Shown here: positions 1-8,522 of the stretch, one piece after another
Position numbering within the stretch: position 1 is the stretch's first letter
Layout: each line of letters opens with the position of its first letter
Source: Salinimicrobium tongyeongense
GTDB taxonomy: Bacteria > Bacteroidota > Bacteroidia > Flavobacteriales > Flavobacteriaceae
Direction: 5' to 3'
Length of the DNA stretch: 64,000 nt
NCBI RefSeq assembly: GCF_026109735.1
Contig: NZ_CP069620.1
Location: 1,736,001 to 1,800,000, forward strand
Made by a program: the position numbers and the translations under genes
Notes under the pieces: model-generated
Databases searched by the model: none
What the model was told of the DNA's origin: nothing
Seen by the model: the letters and a program-made list of their open reading frames with translations, nothing else

Positions 1-1
1 T

Positions 2-457
2 TTTTATGAGAAGTATGAAGAGCTGCGCAAAGATCTCAGGCTGCTATCCATTGCAGTGATTATTGGGGGTATTTGCGGGGTGGTAAGCATAGTTGTTTTT
101 ATGCTTCTGCTGGGCATGCCGCTGTTTTTGATACAGTCTCTGGCAGCAAAATCTGTTACCACTCCTATTGCTGTTGAGATCACCAAAAACGTGGGCGGAA
201 TTCCCGATATTACCGCAGGCATAGTAATAGCTGTAGGGGTTTTTGGAAATGTTTTCGGGCTTTACTTCCTCAATAAAATGGGGATTACCAGTCAAAGGGC
301 GATAGGTGCGGCCCTTGGCACTGCCGCTCACGGTATAGGCACTGCCCGTGCGATCGAAGAAGGGGTGATTCCAGGCGTCTACAGTGGTATTGCGATGTGC
401 CTAAATGGAATAGTAACAGCTGTAAGCACACCTGTGATTCTGCACCTTATCCTCTAA
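2..457 (+). CDS. LrgB/CidB-family membrane protein, C-terminal part
   Basis: The reading frame is open from the window edge, so the N-terminus is missing. About 150 residues remain, with several hydrophobic segments. The family signature is visible: SVTTPIA, then a Gly/Pro-rich stretch, GNVFGLYFL and GTAAHGIGTARA, typical of the LrgB/YohK half of the LrgAB/CidAB holin-like pair. Known members are inner-membrane proteins linked to murein hydrolase control and to export of small organic acids. An LrgA partner would lie upstream, outside the window. The specific substrate cannot be told from the sequence. Confidence 0.85.
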   Translation, partial: FYEKYEELRKDLRLLSIAVIIGGICGVVSIVVFMLLLGMPLFLIQSLAAKSVTTPIAVEITKNVGGIPDITAGIVIAVGVFGNVFGLYFLNKMGITSQRAIGAALGTAAHGIGTARAIEEGVIPGVYSGIAMCLNGIVTAVSTPVILHLIL

Positions 458-568
458 TTGAAAGTGAATGTTCTTGGGCTTTGATAAAAGAAGCCGACTC
501 CTGTGCAGCCTTAGAACTCTTGCAGAAAAAGATTTTTTCTGGCAACAGCAACAGCGGCAGCAAAAATC

Positions 569-599
569 TTTTGTGCTTAGCGCATAAATGCTATATTTG
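569..599 (+). promoter_or_regulatory. Bacteroidetes-type promoter of the TonB receptor gene
   Basis: TTTTG at 569-573 is followed, after 18 bp, by TATATTTG at 592-599. This fits the flavobacterial consensus (TTG, 17-23 bp, TAnnTTTG). The start codon lies 43 bp downstream of the -7 box. No other signal is seen in the 184-bp gap between the LrgB stop and this gene. Confidence 0.6.
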
Positions 600-641
600 T
601 TTGATCTTGTTAACTTTATCAAGTACTAACCACCATACTGC

Positions 642-3056
642 ATGACCAAATTATACAGCCTCCCACTGTGCCTGTTCTTAATATTTTGTTCTTTTTCGGG
701 TTTTAGCCAGCATACTATCGAGGGCCGCGTTCTGGATGTTTCGGGGGAGCCCGTGGCATTTGCCAATGTAATCCTGCTCAATGCGCAAGATTCTACCAGT
801 GTTTACAAGGGAGCCGTATCTGCAGAAGATGGCTTCTTTACTCTTAAATCTATTGAAGCCGATAATTACCTGTTAAAAATAAGCTTCGTAGGCTTTGAGA
901 ACCTGTTGCAGCGCATCGAAGTTACCGGGAATAAGGATTTGGGAGACATTGTTCTTAACGAAGACACCGCTACTCTTAGCGAAGTTTCCATAAATTATAA
1001 AAACCCTTCAGTAAAAAGGGAGGTTGACCGCCTGGTTTTTAGCGTGGAGAATACCACCCTTTCCACCGGGACTTCATGGGATATCCTGAAAAGGACTCCG
1101 GGGGTGATCCTGTCAGGCAATTCCCTTATGGTGAGAAATCAGGGGGTGCAGGTTTATATTAATGACCGCAAGGTGCAACTTACCGCTGCCGAGCTGCAGA
1201 CGCTGCTGGAAAATTACTCAGCTGAAAATATTAAATCTGTTGAGGTGATCACCACCCCGCCGGCCCGCTATGATGCCGAAGGAGGGGCAATCCTCAATAT
1301 TGTCACCACCAAAAGTATTGCCCCCGGCTATAAAGGGAACATAAACGGCGCCTGGACGCAGGCGGTTTACCCAAAATTTCAGGCCGGGACCAGCCATTAT
1401 TACAAGACCGATAAACTCAACCTCTTCGGAAATTACACCTATTCTGCCCGTAAGGAATATAAGGAAGACGACAGCTACATCAACTTTAGAAACAGTTCCG
1501 AAGAAATATTTACCCGATGGGAAACAGATTTTGAGCGCACCACCCGCTCAAATGCGCATACTGCCAACATCCTGCTCGATTACAATTTTGATGAAAAGAA
1601 TATCCTGAATTTTTCTTCGAGCCTTAGCTATTCACCCAATGAGACATTTGATAATAATGTGTCCACATCAGTTTTTGAAGCTAATGAGGAAGTTGAAAAC
1701 CTCATTACCCATAGTGAGCTTGAAGAGGATATCTCAAATGCGGCCTTCGATCTTGAATTTAGGCATTTGCTCGACAAGCCGGGGGCTCAAATCTCTGCAA
1801 AAACCCATTATACCCGCTATGACCAGAACAGGGACCAGGGAATAAACACTAGGATTGTAGAGCTTGGTGCTGGTGCCACCGATTATGCTTTTAACACCAA
1901 AGCCCAACAGGAAATTGACATTTTTACCGCTCAGCTCGACTATGCTACCCCAATTGGGAGCACCAGTTTTGAAAGCGGGATTAAAGCTTCGGTAATTTCT
2001 TCTGAAAGCGGGATAGATTATTTCCGCATGGCTCCCGATACCAGCACTTATATATTTGATGAAGACCAGTCAGATAACTTTCTTTATGATGAGCATATCT
2101 ATGCAGCCTATTTCTCTCTTGCCAGAGATTGGGAGAAATGGAGCGTCAAAGGCGGACTTAGAGGTGAATTTACCGATCGTACCGGGGACTCCAGATCTAT
2201 GGAACAAATTGATACCCGCGAATATTTTGAGTTGTTCCCCACGTTCTATCTGCAGCACAGCTTTAACAACAACCACAGCCTCAGCTTTGATTACAGCCGA
2301 AGAATTCAGCGGCCGCGCTATGAAAGCCTTAACCCGTTTAGGTATTACCTCACTGAATTTGATTACAACTCCGGGAATCCGAACCTGAAGGCTTCCGTAA
2401 GCAACAACTTTACTCTTGGCTACGCCCTCAAAAATGAGTATTTCTTTGACCTTTATTATCGCGATAGCGGCGAGACCCCTCAAACGCTCAGTTTCCAGGA
2501 TAACGATCAAATGCTTGTGCGCAGGGTGAGTATGAACCTGCTTGAGAGTAAATCGTACGGTCTCGATATTACCCACGGCCGTTCTGTGGCCAACTGGTGG
2601 TACGCATACGCCTATGTTTCACTTTTTAATGAGGAGCGTACATTTGTGGCAATTGAAAGTGGCGATGTGCCGGTGACCCTTGAAATAGATGGTTTCTACG
2701 GAAGCCTCTACAATAATGTGATCATTTCCAAAGACGGGACACTTACAGGAGAATTGACCCTCACTTATGTGTCCGACTGGCTTAGTGGTTCCTACAAAAT
2801 GGATCCCATGACCACACTTTCCCTTGGCCTTAGAAAAACTTTCTGGAACAATCGTGCAGAGCTTAGCGTGAATGTGGAAGACCTGCTTGATGAGACCAAC
2901 ACCTGGCTAAGGTCTCGCTACCTCAACCAGGACAACGGCTACTACCCAAGACCCGAAACCCGTTATGTTCGTCTTGGTTTCAAATATAACTTCGGAAACT
3001 TCAGGCTTAGCGACAACCAGAGAGCTATTGAGGCGGCAGAGAGAGACAGGATCTAA
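642..3056 (+). CDS. TonB-dependent outer-membrane receptor, carboxypeptidase-regulatory-like type
   Basis: This 804-residue protein has an N-terminal signal peptide (cleavage near GFSQ). A carboxypeptidase-regulatory-like beta domain follows at about residues 24-110 (IEGRVLDVSGEPVAFANV), then a plug domain to about 230 (ILKRTPGV, SVEVITTPPARYDAEGGAILNIVTTK) and a long outer-membrane beta-barrel ending in aromatic-rich strands. Proteins of this kind import siderophores, oligosaccharides or peptides using TonB energy. No SusD partner is adjacent, so it is not a classical polysaccharide-utilisation SusCD pair. The substrate is unknown. Confidence 0.88.
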   Translation: MTKLYSLPLCLFLIFCSFSGFSQHTIEGRVLDVSGEPVAFANVILLNAQDSTSVYKGAVSAEDGFFTLKSIEADNYLLKISFVGFENLLQRIEVTGNKDLGDIVLNEDTATLSEVSINYKNPSVKREVDRLVFSVENTTLSTGTSWDILKRTPGVILSGNSLMVRNQGVQVYINDRKVQLTAAELQTLLENYSAENIKSVEVITTPPARYDAEGGAILNIVTTKSIAPGYKGNINGAWTQAVYPKFQAGTSHYYKTDKLNLFGNYTYSARKEYKEDDSYINFRNSSEEIFTRWETDFERTTRSNAHTANILLDYNFDEKNILNFSSSLSYSPNETFDNNVSTSVFEANEEVENLITHSELEEDISNAAFDLEFRHLLDKPGAQISAKTHYTRYDQNRDQGINTRIVELGAGATDYAFNTKAQQEIDIFTAQLDYATPIGSTSFESGIKASVISSESGIDYFRMAPDTSTYIFDEDQSDNFLYDEHIYAAYFSLARDWEKWSVKGGLRGEFTDRTGDSRSMEQIDTREYFELFPTFYLQHSFNNNHSLSFDYSRRIQRPRYESLNPFRYYLTEFDYNSGNPNLKASVSNNFTLGYALKNEYFFDLYYRDSGETPQTLSFQDNDQMLVRRVSMNLLESKSYGLDITHGRSVANWWYAYAYVSLFNEERTFVAIESGDVPVTLEIDGFYGSLYNNVIISKDGTLTGELTLTYVSDWLSGSYKMDPMTTLSLGLRKTFWNNRAELSVNVEDLLDETNTWLRSRYLNQDNGYYPRPETRYVRLGFKYNFGNFRLSDNQRAIEAAERDRI

Positions 3057-3416
3057 ACAATGTATATTGTATAAGGTATATTGTATAATGTGCTGGTGAC
3101 CCGGATGAATTTAATAGCCGTTCTCAGGAAAGTTTTTTTCTGCGGAAATCTGTGAATTCAGCGGGAAACAAGTTGATGAAATACGATTTGAGAAGGACGA
3201 AGTGAGAAGTGGTTTGAAAAAGATAAATCCAGGCACCTTGATCAGATTTATATTCAAAAGAAAAAGGACAAATGGTTGAATTTCTGCCTGGCCCTTTTCA
3301 TAGGTTTAATCATTTTTTTAAAATTGGCCTTCTACCGACTATCGACTACCGTCTATCGACTAAAGACTAACGTCTAAATAAATTTCCTTATTTTTGCCGC
3401 CTGAAAAACAGTTGTT
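3057..3416. other. 360-bp intergenic region with decayed repeat sequence
   Basis: No gene is supported here. Just after the TonB receptor stop there are near-duplicate TATATTGTATA words (about 3063-3087). The middle contains fragments such as TCTGCGGAAATCTGTGAATT that look like generic flavobacterial intergenic repeats. The end holds a heptamer tandem repeat, listed separately, and a lone TATTTTTG -7 box at 3389-3396, 20 bp before the dus start. Confidence 0.5.
3332..3380. repeat. Seven tandem degenerate heptamers (CTANCGA)
   Basis: Seven consecutive 7-bp units can be read without gaps: CTACCGA, CTATCGA, CTACCGT, CTATCGA, CTAAAGA, CTAACGT and CTAAATA. The first four are close to identical and the last three decay. 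The array ends 8 bp before the putative -7 box of dus. Confidence 0.75.
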
Positions 3417-4409
3417 TTGGCGAAAATAGGAAACATAGATGTAGGAGAATTTCCGTTGTTGTTAGCACCAATGGAAGATGTGAGCGATCCGCCGTTTCGT
3501 GCGTTGTGCAAGGAACAGGGCGCCGATGTGGTGTATACCGAATTTATTTCTTCGGAAGGGCTTATTCGCGACGCCGCAAAAAGCGTCATGAAACTCGATA
3601 TTTACGAAAAAGAAAGGCCTGTAGGTATCCAGATCTTTGGAGCCAACCTTGAATCCATGTTGCAGTCGGTGGAGATTGTGGAAAAATCGGGTCCCGATAT
3701 TATTGATATCAACTTTGGTTGCCCCGTGAAAAAAGTAGTTTCCAAAGGTGCCGGTGCAGGGATCCTTAAAGATATTCCGCTCATGGTTTCTTTGACCGAA
3801 GCCATGGTAAAGCACACCAAACTTCCTATTACAGTAAAGACCCGGCTTGGCTGGGACGCCGATTCCATTAAGATCGTTGAGGTTGCTGAGAGGCTACAGG
3901 ATGTGGGCGCAAGTGCTATTTCCATTCACGGCCGCACCCGCGTACAAATGTATAAGGGAGATGCCAATTGGGCGCCTATTGCCGAGGTTAAGAACAATCC
4001 GCGGATGCATATTCCAATCTTCGGGAATGGCGACGTAGACACGCCCGAAAGAGCTGTAGAGATGCGTGATAAATACGGTTTGGACGGAGCAATGATTGGC
4101 CGTGCCAGTATTGGCTATCCCTGGTTCTTTAAAGAGATAAAGCATTTCTTTAAAACCGGTGAACACCTTGCGCCTCCCACTATGGAAGAGCGTCTTGACG
4201 CCGCCCGCCGCCACCTGCAAATGGCTATAGATTGGAAAGGGGAGAAGCTGGGCGTTTTTGAGACCAGGCGGCACTATACCAATTACTTTAAAGGGATTCC
4301 GCACTTCAAGGAATACCGTCAAAAGATGGTGACCAGCGACGATGCCGCCGATGTTTTTGCAGCCTTTGACGAGGTGGAAAAAGAATTCTCCGGCTACCAG
4401 TTCGTATAG
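3417..4409 (+). CDS. dusB: tRNA-dihydrouridine synthase (DusB-like)
   Basis: This flavoenzyme of about 330 residues reduces uridine to dihydrouridine in the tRNA D-loop using FMN and NADPH. The TIM barrel begins with LLAPMEDVSDPPFRALC. The catalytic cysteine lies in the DINFGCPVKKV motif near residue 100. FMN/phosphate-binding motifs KTRLGW, SIHGRTRVQMYKG, FGNGDV and GAMIGRASIGYPW follow in order. The start is TTG at 3417; no in-frame ATG gives a complete N-terminus and GNIDVGEFPLLLAPMEDVS is the usual family beginning. It appears to be monocistronic. Confidence 0.92.
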   Translation: MAKIGNIDVGEFPLLLAPMEDVSDPPFRALCKEQGADVVYTEFISSEGLIRDAAKSVMKLDIYEKERPVGIQIFGANLESMLQSVEIVEKSGPDIIDINFGCPVKKVVSKGAGAGILKDIPLMVSLTEAMVKHTKLPITVKTRLGWDADSIKIVEVAERLQDVGASAISIHGRTRVQMYKGDANWAPIAEVKNNPRMHIPIFGNGDVDTPERAVEMRDKYGLDGAMIGRASIGYPWFFKEIKHFFKTGEHLAPPTMEERLDAARRHLQMAIDWKGEKLGVFETRRHYTNYFKGIPHFKEYRQKMVTSDDAADVFAAFDEVEKEFSGYQFV

Positions 4410-4668
4410 GATCAGCTGTTGCTAAGTGGTCAAAAATGGCATTTTAAGCAGGGATTTCTTTGAAGCTGTAACACCTACATTTGATATCTTACATACTGAA
4501 TTCCAGTATAATACTCCTTAAATTTATTTCTCAGGATTGACAAATATCATGTTCGGGATTTTTGAAGGGTTGTAGCTTTGCCTGTAATGCTAAACAAAGT
4601 GGGATCTATTGTTCTTATGGGTATCCTTCATTAGCAATAATCTTCCCTTTGTCTTAAACAAACAGGTC

Positions 4669-5241
4669 ATGAAAAACTTTTTAATCTTCTCAGGGTTCCT
4701 GTTGTTGTTCTCTATTCAAATGACAGCACAGGAGAAATGGGCTGTGGAGCTTCGTCCACAGGTGAATTTCCCAACTCAGCAGCCGGATGTTATGGATCTT
4801 AAAATTGGTTATGGGTTTGAGGCAATGCTTTTATATAATTTCACGGAAAGCCTGGGAGTCTATGCCGGTTGGGGCTGGAATAATTTTGGAATAGATGAAG
4901 AAAATGAATTTGCAGATCTGGAAATTGATGAGACCGGCTATTCCTTTGGATTAAACTATGTAAGGCCAATAAGTAACAATATGTCTTACCTTATTGGGAT
5001 TGGCGGGATCTATAAACATTTTGAATTCGAAGATAATTCAGGAGATATTACTGCAGATTCGGGACACGAATTGGGGTTTGAAGTTAAAGGCGGATTGGTA
5101 TTTGAACTGGGGAACAATTTTGATCTAAAGCCGCAGGTTGTGTACAGGTCCCTTTCGGCAACGGCAGATTTTGGTGCTGTTGATGCCGATATGGAGCTCC
5201 AGTACATTAGTTTTGGATTGGGAATTTCGAAGAGGTTCTAA
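4669..5241 (+). CDS. Small outer-membrane beta-barrel protein
   Basis: The protein has about 190 residues. A longer frame opens at 4609, but the ATG at 4669 is preferred because it starts a clean signal peptide (MKNFLIFSGFLLLF, cleavage near MTAQ). The rest alternates polar and hydrophobic residues (GYGFEAMLLYNF, GVYAGWGWNNFG, YLIGIGGIYKHFEF) and ends in a C-terminal aromatic residue (SKRF), as in OmpW/OmpX-like 8-stranded barrels. Function is unknown. A TAGCTTTG -7-like box lies at 4573-4580. A copy of the 19-bp palindrome overlaps its stop codon. Confidence 0.7.
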   Translation: MKNFLIFSGFLLLFSIQMTAQEKWAVELRPQVNFPTQQPDVMDLKIGYGFEAMLLYNFTESLGVYAGWGWNNFGIDEENEFADLEIDETGYSFGLNYVRPISNNMSYLIGIGGIYKHFEFEDNSGDITADSGHELGFEVKGGLVFELGNNFDLKPQVVYRSLSATADFGAVDADMELQYISFGLGISKRF

Positions 5242-5332
5242 AAATGACATTTTTGGCTCTCTTTTCAGGCTCTGAATATGTATTTCCCAACCATGGATCT
5301 TCAGAATTCTTGAGTTAAAAGCTATAGATGTC

Positions 5333-6532
5333 TTAGGCTCCCAAAGCTTTTTTGCTTCGGCTTGCCGCAATGTAAGATGCCATGGTTCCCAGCGCAGTAA
5401 TGGTGAGCATTACCACCAGTATATTCTGCCAGGTGATGGCCACAGGGTAAGGCAGGGTGGGGGTGATCATCACCAGGTCGTACTGCAGCTGCAAAAAGAC
5501 CAGCGCGATAGAAAAGACAAGCCCAATACTACCTCCCAAAAGTGTCATAAATACGCCCTGGGTAAAAAAGATATTTTTAATTTGCCCGGGCGTGGCCCCA
5601 AGGCTGTGCAAGGTCTTGATATTTTCCCTTTTGTCTAAAATCACCATGATAATTGAACCCACCACGTTAAAGAGTGCAATGATCAAAACCAGGGTAAAAA
5701 TAAGGTATACGGCCAGGTTTTCGGTATTCAGCATTTTGTAGAGCGCGTCGTTGAGCTGTGCCCTGTTCTTGATTTCCACCTCGTCATTAAGGGCTGCCTG
5801 TACGGCCGATTTTACAGTTTCGGGGTCTGCGTCGGGTTTTAACCTGAGTTCGAGGGCGGTGATCTCATCGGGTTTTAGCTCAAGGAGCTCTCTGGCCATG
5901 CGAATTGGGGCAAACACATATTTTCCGTCAAGCTCTTCGTTGATGCTGTAAATACCCGAAACTACGGTTCTTTCTGAATTGAAAGCACTGGTAGGATCGA
6001 GCACCTGTCCTGTTCCGGGGCGCGGCACCATGATCTCAAGCAGGCTCATATAATCAAAAGTCCCCAGGTTGAGCTCGTGGGATATGGTGTTTCCAATCAC
6101 CACCTGGGCTTCTTCAGGATGAAACCAGCCTCCCAGGCCAACCGCACTGTCCAGTTGGTTCACCTTCAGGAAATTTTCATCTACGCCTTTGATATAGGCC
6201 GTTTTATTCTTCGATTTAAAATCCAGGAATACCCGTTCTTCTATTACTTCTGAAAAAGTGGAAATTCCGCTGATGTTTTTCAGCTTCTGATTTTCTTCCG
6301 CAGAAAAGCTGAATGTCTTCCCCGTTGCCGGAAGCACTTTAAGATCGGGGTCATACTGGTTTGAAAAAGATAAGCTGAAGTCTCTGAGCCCCGTAAAGCC
6401 CGAAAGTACGATAAACAGGGCAAAAGACCCCGCAAAAACCCCTACTGCCGCGATGAAGGTGATGATGTTGATGGCATTGTTGCTGCTTTTTGAGAACAAA
6501 TACCTGCGGGCTATGTAAAAGGGGAATTTCAA
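5333..6532 (-). CDS. FtsX/LolC-LolE-family ABC transporter permease
   Basis: This 399-residue inner-membrane protein begins MKFPFYIARRYLFSKSSNNAINIIT, the LolC/E signature N-terminus. It has one membrane segment near residues 20-45, a large periplasmic domain (MacB-like, about 45-265) and three membrane segments in the C-terminal 130 residues with the FtsX motif (LGATPGQIKNIFFTQGVFM). LolCDE moves lipoproteins from the inner membrane to LolA. The ATPase LolD is not adjacent. It starts 3 bp after rbfA on the same strand, so the two are probably co-transcribed. Confidence 0.85.
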   Translation of the reverse strand: MKFPFYIARRYLFSKSSNNAINIITFIAAVGVFAGSFALFIVLSGFTGLRDFSLSFSNQYDPDLKVLPATGKTFSFSAEENQKLKNISGISTFSEVIEERVFLDFKSKNKTAYIKGVDENFLKVNQLDSAVGLGGWFHPEEAQVVIGNTISHELNLGTFDYMSLLEIMVPRPGTGQVLDPTSAFNSERTVVSGIYSINEELDGKYVFAPIRMARELLELKPDEITALELRLKPDADPETVKSAVQAALNDEVEIKNRAQLNDALYKMLNTENLAVYLIFTLVLIIALFNVVGSIIMVILDKRENIKTLHSLGATPGQIKNIFFTQGVFMTLLGGSIGLVFSIALVFLQLQYDLVMITPTLPYPVAITWQNILVVMLTITALGTMASYIAASRSKKALGA

Positions 6533-6535
6533 GCC

Positions 6536-6928
6536 TTAAGATTTTTTGCGCTTCGAAAGCAAATCGGGCTGTGCTATAGGGTTGTTCTCCCCTTTCATAG
6601 ATTTTTCGATGTTCTCAATATAATCGAGGGAATCATCAATAAAGAACTCGAGGTTGGGCATACGCCGCAGCTGGTTCTTTGTGCGCTGTGCCAGTTCGTG
6701 CTTGAGTTGTGGTTTAAGCAGGTTGAGTTCTCCCAGTATATCCTGCGCATTCTTTGCAGGGAAGATGCTCAAATAAGCCTTTGCCTGCGACAGGTCTGTA
6801 GTGACCTTAACTTTCGAAACAGAGATTAAAATTCCTGTTCTTCCCGCATCCCTCAAGTGAGACTGCAGCACATCGGCAAGATCCTGCTGTAATACGCCTC
6901 CTATTTTTTTTTGTCTGTTCGTTTCCAT
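6536..6928 (-). CDS. rbfA: 30S ribosome-binding factor A
   Basis: This KH-like fold protein of 130 residues matches the family length and acts in late 30S maturation around 16S rRNA helix 1. Visible signatures are the N-terminal RQKKIGGVLQQDLADVLQ, KVKVTTDLSQAKAYLSIFP and RTKNQLRRMPNLEFFIDDSLDY. A TATTTTTG -7-like box lies only 4 bp upstream of the ATG (complement of 6933-6940), so the leader would be very short. It is the first gene of a two-gene unit with the LolC/E-like permease. Confidence 0.93.
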   Translation of the reverse strand: METNRQKKIGGVLQQDLADVLQSHLRDAGRTGILISVSKVKVTTDLSQAKAYLSIFPAKNAQDILGELNLLKPQLKHELAQRTKNQLRRMPNLEFFIDDSLDYIENIEKSMKGENNPIAQPDLLSKRKKS

Positions 6929-7093
6929 GGCACAAAAATAGCATATTTAGTGCTCAAATCTTAAAATATGCGTTAATAGCTTTAGCTTTTTGCCACTAAA
7001 CGCTGCCGACTTTCTATATTTAAAACTCAAAACTTCCGGAGCGACTCATGTTGCTTCGGAAATTTGCATTTTAAAAACTATTGAAACTGAAAA

Positions 7094-7543
7094 ATGAAAA
7101 AGATCGAACACATAGGAATAGCGGTAAAAGACCTGGCAGCCGCCAATGAACTTTATGCGAAACTGCTGCAGACAGAAAGCTACAAAACCGAAAAAGTGAA
7201 AAGTGAAGGCGTGGAAACCTCATTTTTCAAGACCGGGGAGAGCAAAATTGAACTGCTGGCCGCAACTACCGAAGACAGTGCCGTGGCAAAATTTATCGCC
7301 AAAAGGGGCGAAGGCATTCACCACATCGCTTTTGAGGTAGACAATATTAAAGCTGAAATGAAACGCCTCAAGGCAGAAGGTTTCGAGCTCATTTCGAAAC
7401 GCCCTAAAAAAGGTGCCGACAATAAGCTGGTGGCTTTTTTACATCCAAAATCGGCTAACGGGGTGCTGGTTGAGCTCTGCGAGGAGATCAAGACCGGAGA
7501 GGAGTATATTCCCATTGGCGATGAGGTGTGGGAGGATTTATAG
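7094..7543 (+). CDS. mce: Methylmalonyl-CoA epimerase
   Basis: The 149-residue VOC-fold enzyme interconverts (R)- and (S)-methylmalonyl-CoA in the propionyl-CoA/succinyl-CoA route. It starts KIEHIGIAVKDLAAANELY with the first metal-binding His. GEGIHHIAFEVDNI carries the second, and the glutamate in GVLVELCE is the third ligand. Length and motifs fit the family closely. No mutase gene is adjacent. Confidence 0.92.
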   Translation: MKKIEHIGIAVKDLAAANELYAKLLQTESYKTEKVKSEGVETSFFKTGESKIELLAATTEDSAVAKFIAKRGEGIHHIAFEVDNIKAEMKRLKAEGFELISKRPKKGADNKLVAFLHPKSANGVLVELCEEIKTGEEYIPIGDEVWEDL

Positions 7544-7570
7544 CCTATCAAAAAATATATTTTTAAATGC

Positions 7571-7601
7571 TTGTTAGGTATTGGACAAATCTTTAAATTT
7601 G
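7571..7601 (+). promoter_or_regulatory. Promoter of the tRNA(CAT) gene
   Basis: TTG at 7571-7573 and TAAATTTG at 7594-7601 are separated by 20 bp, within the flavobacterial spacing. Transcription would start near 7608, so the transcript would include the truncated tRNA-like copy before the mature tRNA. Confidence 0.6.
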
Positions 7602-7624
7602 CGCCCTCATAACACCAATGAGCC

Positions 7625-7667
7625 GGTCCTGTAGTTCTCCCGATAGTTATCGGGAGGTTAGAGCACC
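7625..7667 (+). pseudogene. Truncated tRNA 5'-half copy split by a palindrome
   Basis: GGTCCTGTAGTTC (7625-7637) and GGTTAGAGCACC (7656-7667) match the 5' acceptor and D-arm of the intact tRNA 50 bp downstream. In place of the four D-loop bases AGCT there is an 18-bp inverted repeat, TCCCGATAGTTATCGGGA (7638-7655). The copy lacks the anticodon and T arms, so it cannot make a tRNA. Confidence 0.7.
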
Positions 7668-7675
7668 AAGCAAAC

Positions 7676-7749
7676 GGTCCTATAGCTCAGCTGGTTAGAG
7701 CACCTGACTCATAATCAGGTGGTCCCTGGTTCGAGCCCAGGTGGGACCA
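7676..7749 (+). tRNA. tRNA with CAT anticodon (Met elongator, or Ile2)
   Basis: The 74-nt cloverleaf is complete. Acceptor GGTCCTA pairs with TGGGACC, the D arm is GCTCAGCTGGTTAGAGC, the anticodon stem-loop CCTGACTCATAATCAGG gives CAT, and the T arm is CTGGTTCGAGCCCAG. CCA is not encoded. The sequence alone does not separate elongator Met from lysidine-modified Ile2. It is not the initiator type, because the first acceptor pair is intact. Confidence 0.93.
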
Positions 7750-7758
7750 CAATCATAA

Positions 7759-7783
7759 CCTCGCCTTTTGGCGGGGTTTTTTT
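7759..7783 (+). terminator. Rho-independent terminator after the tRNA
   Basis: CCTCGCC and GGCGGGG form a 7-bp stem around a TTTT loop, followed by seven T residues. Confidence 0.85.
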
Positions 7784-7807
7784 ATGCCTGAACCTGGGCG
7801 AGAAGCC

Positions 7808-7845
7808 TGTCCCGAGCGAAGTTTTTGCGGAGTCGAGGGAAGCCT
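7808..7845. repeat. Short dispersed flavobacterial repeat
   Basis: TCCCGAGCGAAGTTTTTGCG followed by GAGTCGAGGGA resembles the CGAGCGAAGTCGAGGGA-type repeats that are common in Bacteroidetes intergenic DNA. The outer parts (TCCCGAG/TCGAGGGA) are imperfectly complementary. It lies between the tRNA terminator and the AT-rich operon. The next 70 bp show nothing more. Confidence 0.4.
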
Positions 7846-7918
7846 TGATAGGAGTACAAAAAACACCTTAAAAGAGGAAGATTTTTCTAAGTATATATAA
7901 ATAAAGAGAATTTCAATA

Positions 7919-8521
7919 CTACAAGTACCATCCAGATAATTGAAGATAACATCTGTCTTCAACTCGTTCACTGGGCAACCACTTTGCCAGTGATACTCTT
8001 ATAAGTGTACCTGCTGGGATTACAGGAATGGCAGGCTGCATTCCTTTGTAAGGAAGCCGTTTGTCTACTGCAAGAAGTCTTCTCGTGTAGCGATAATATC
8101 TTTCACCGTCCCAAAGGAGGTCCCTGTCACTACTCCAAAAGCCAACACTATTAGTTGGTAAATCACTGGGGTTGTTGATATGTCCACTTCCATTGCCTGT
8201 CCATTTCAATTTCCCAGAGAATAAAGAATTGTAATTCCCCTGCCATACAGTGCAATGTTGTAAAATAAATTCTGCAATATCATCTAATTTTCTCAAAGGT
8301 CCTTGACGTCTGTCTACTCTAACATCTTCTATATGAGGAGGCTTGCCAGGGTGATAACGATAGTTTAAATCCCAAACTTCACCAATTTGGAAAGGAGAAT
8401 TTATCGGCTGATAACTTCCTATAGAAGTCATTAAACGAAGAAATCTTCCTGTGGTAATTTCCAAACCTCCTATGCAACAGCAGTCACTCCATCTTGTTTT
8501 TGATGTAATAAGAACTTCCAT
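7919..8521 (-). CDS. Dual OB domain-containing protein
   Basis: The 200-residue protein resembles the dual-OB (DuOB) family in its beginning (MEVLITSKTRWSDCCCIGGLEITTGR), the motif GRFLRLMTS and FQIGEVWDLNYRYHPGKPPHIEDVRV. OB folds usually bind nucleic acids; the exact role of this family is not known to me. Cysteines are concentrated near residues 14-16 (DCCCIGG). It is the last gene of an operon with two DUF488 proteins; its ATG lies 1 bp after the preceding stop (TAATATG), so translation is probably coupled. Family assignment is from memory of the motifs. Confidence 0.65.
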   Translation of the reverse strand: MEVLITSKTRWSDCCCIGGLEITTGRFLRLMTSIGSYQPINSPFQIGEVWDLNYRYHPGKPPHIEDVRVDRRQGPLRKLDDIAEFILQHCTVWQGNYNSLFSGKLKWTGNGSGHINNPSDLPTNSVGFWSSDRDLLWDGERYYRYTRRLLAVDKRLPYKGMQPAIPVIPAGTLIRVSLAKWLPSERVEDRCYLQLSGWYL

Positions 8522-8522
8522 A

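Noticed and set aside
2070-2576. 168-residue minus-strand frame inside the TonB receptor gene
   Set aside because: It lies within a well-supported gene on the other strand and shows no family motif.
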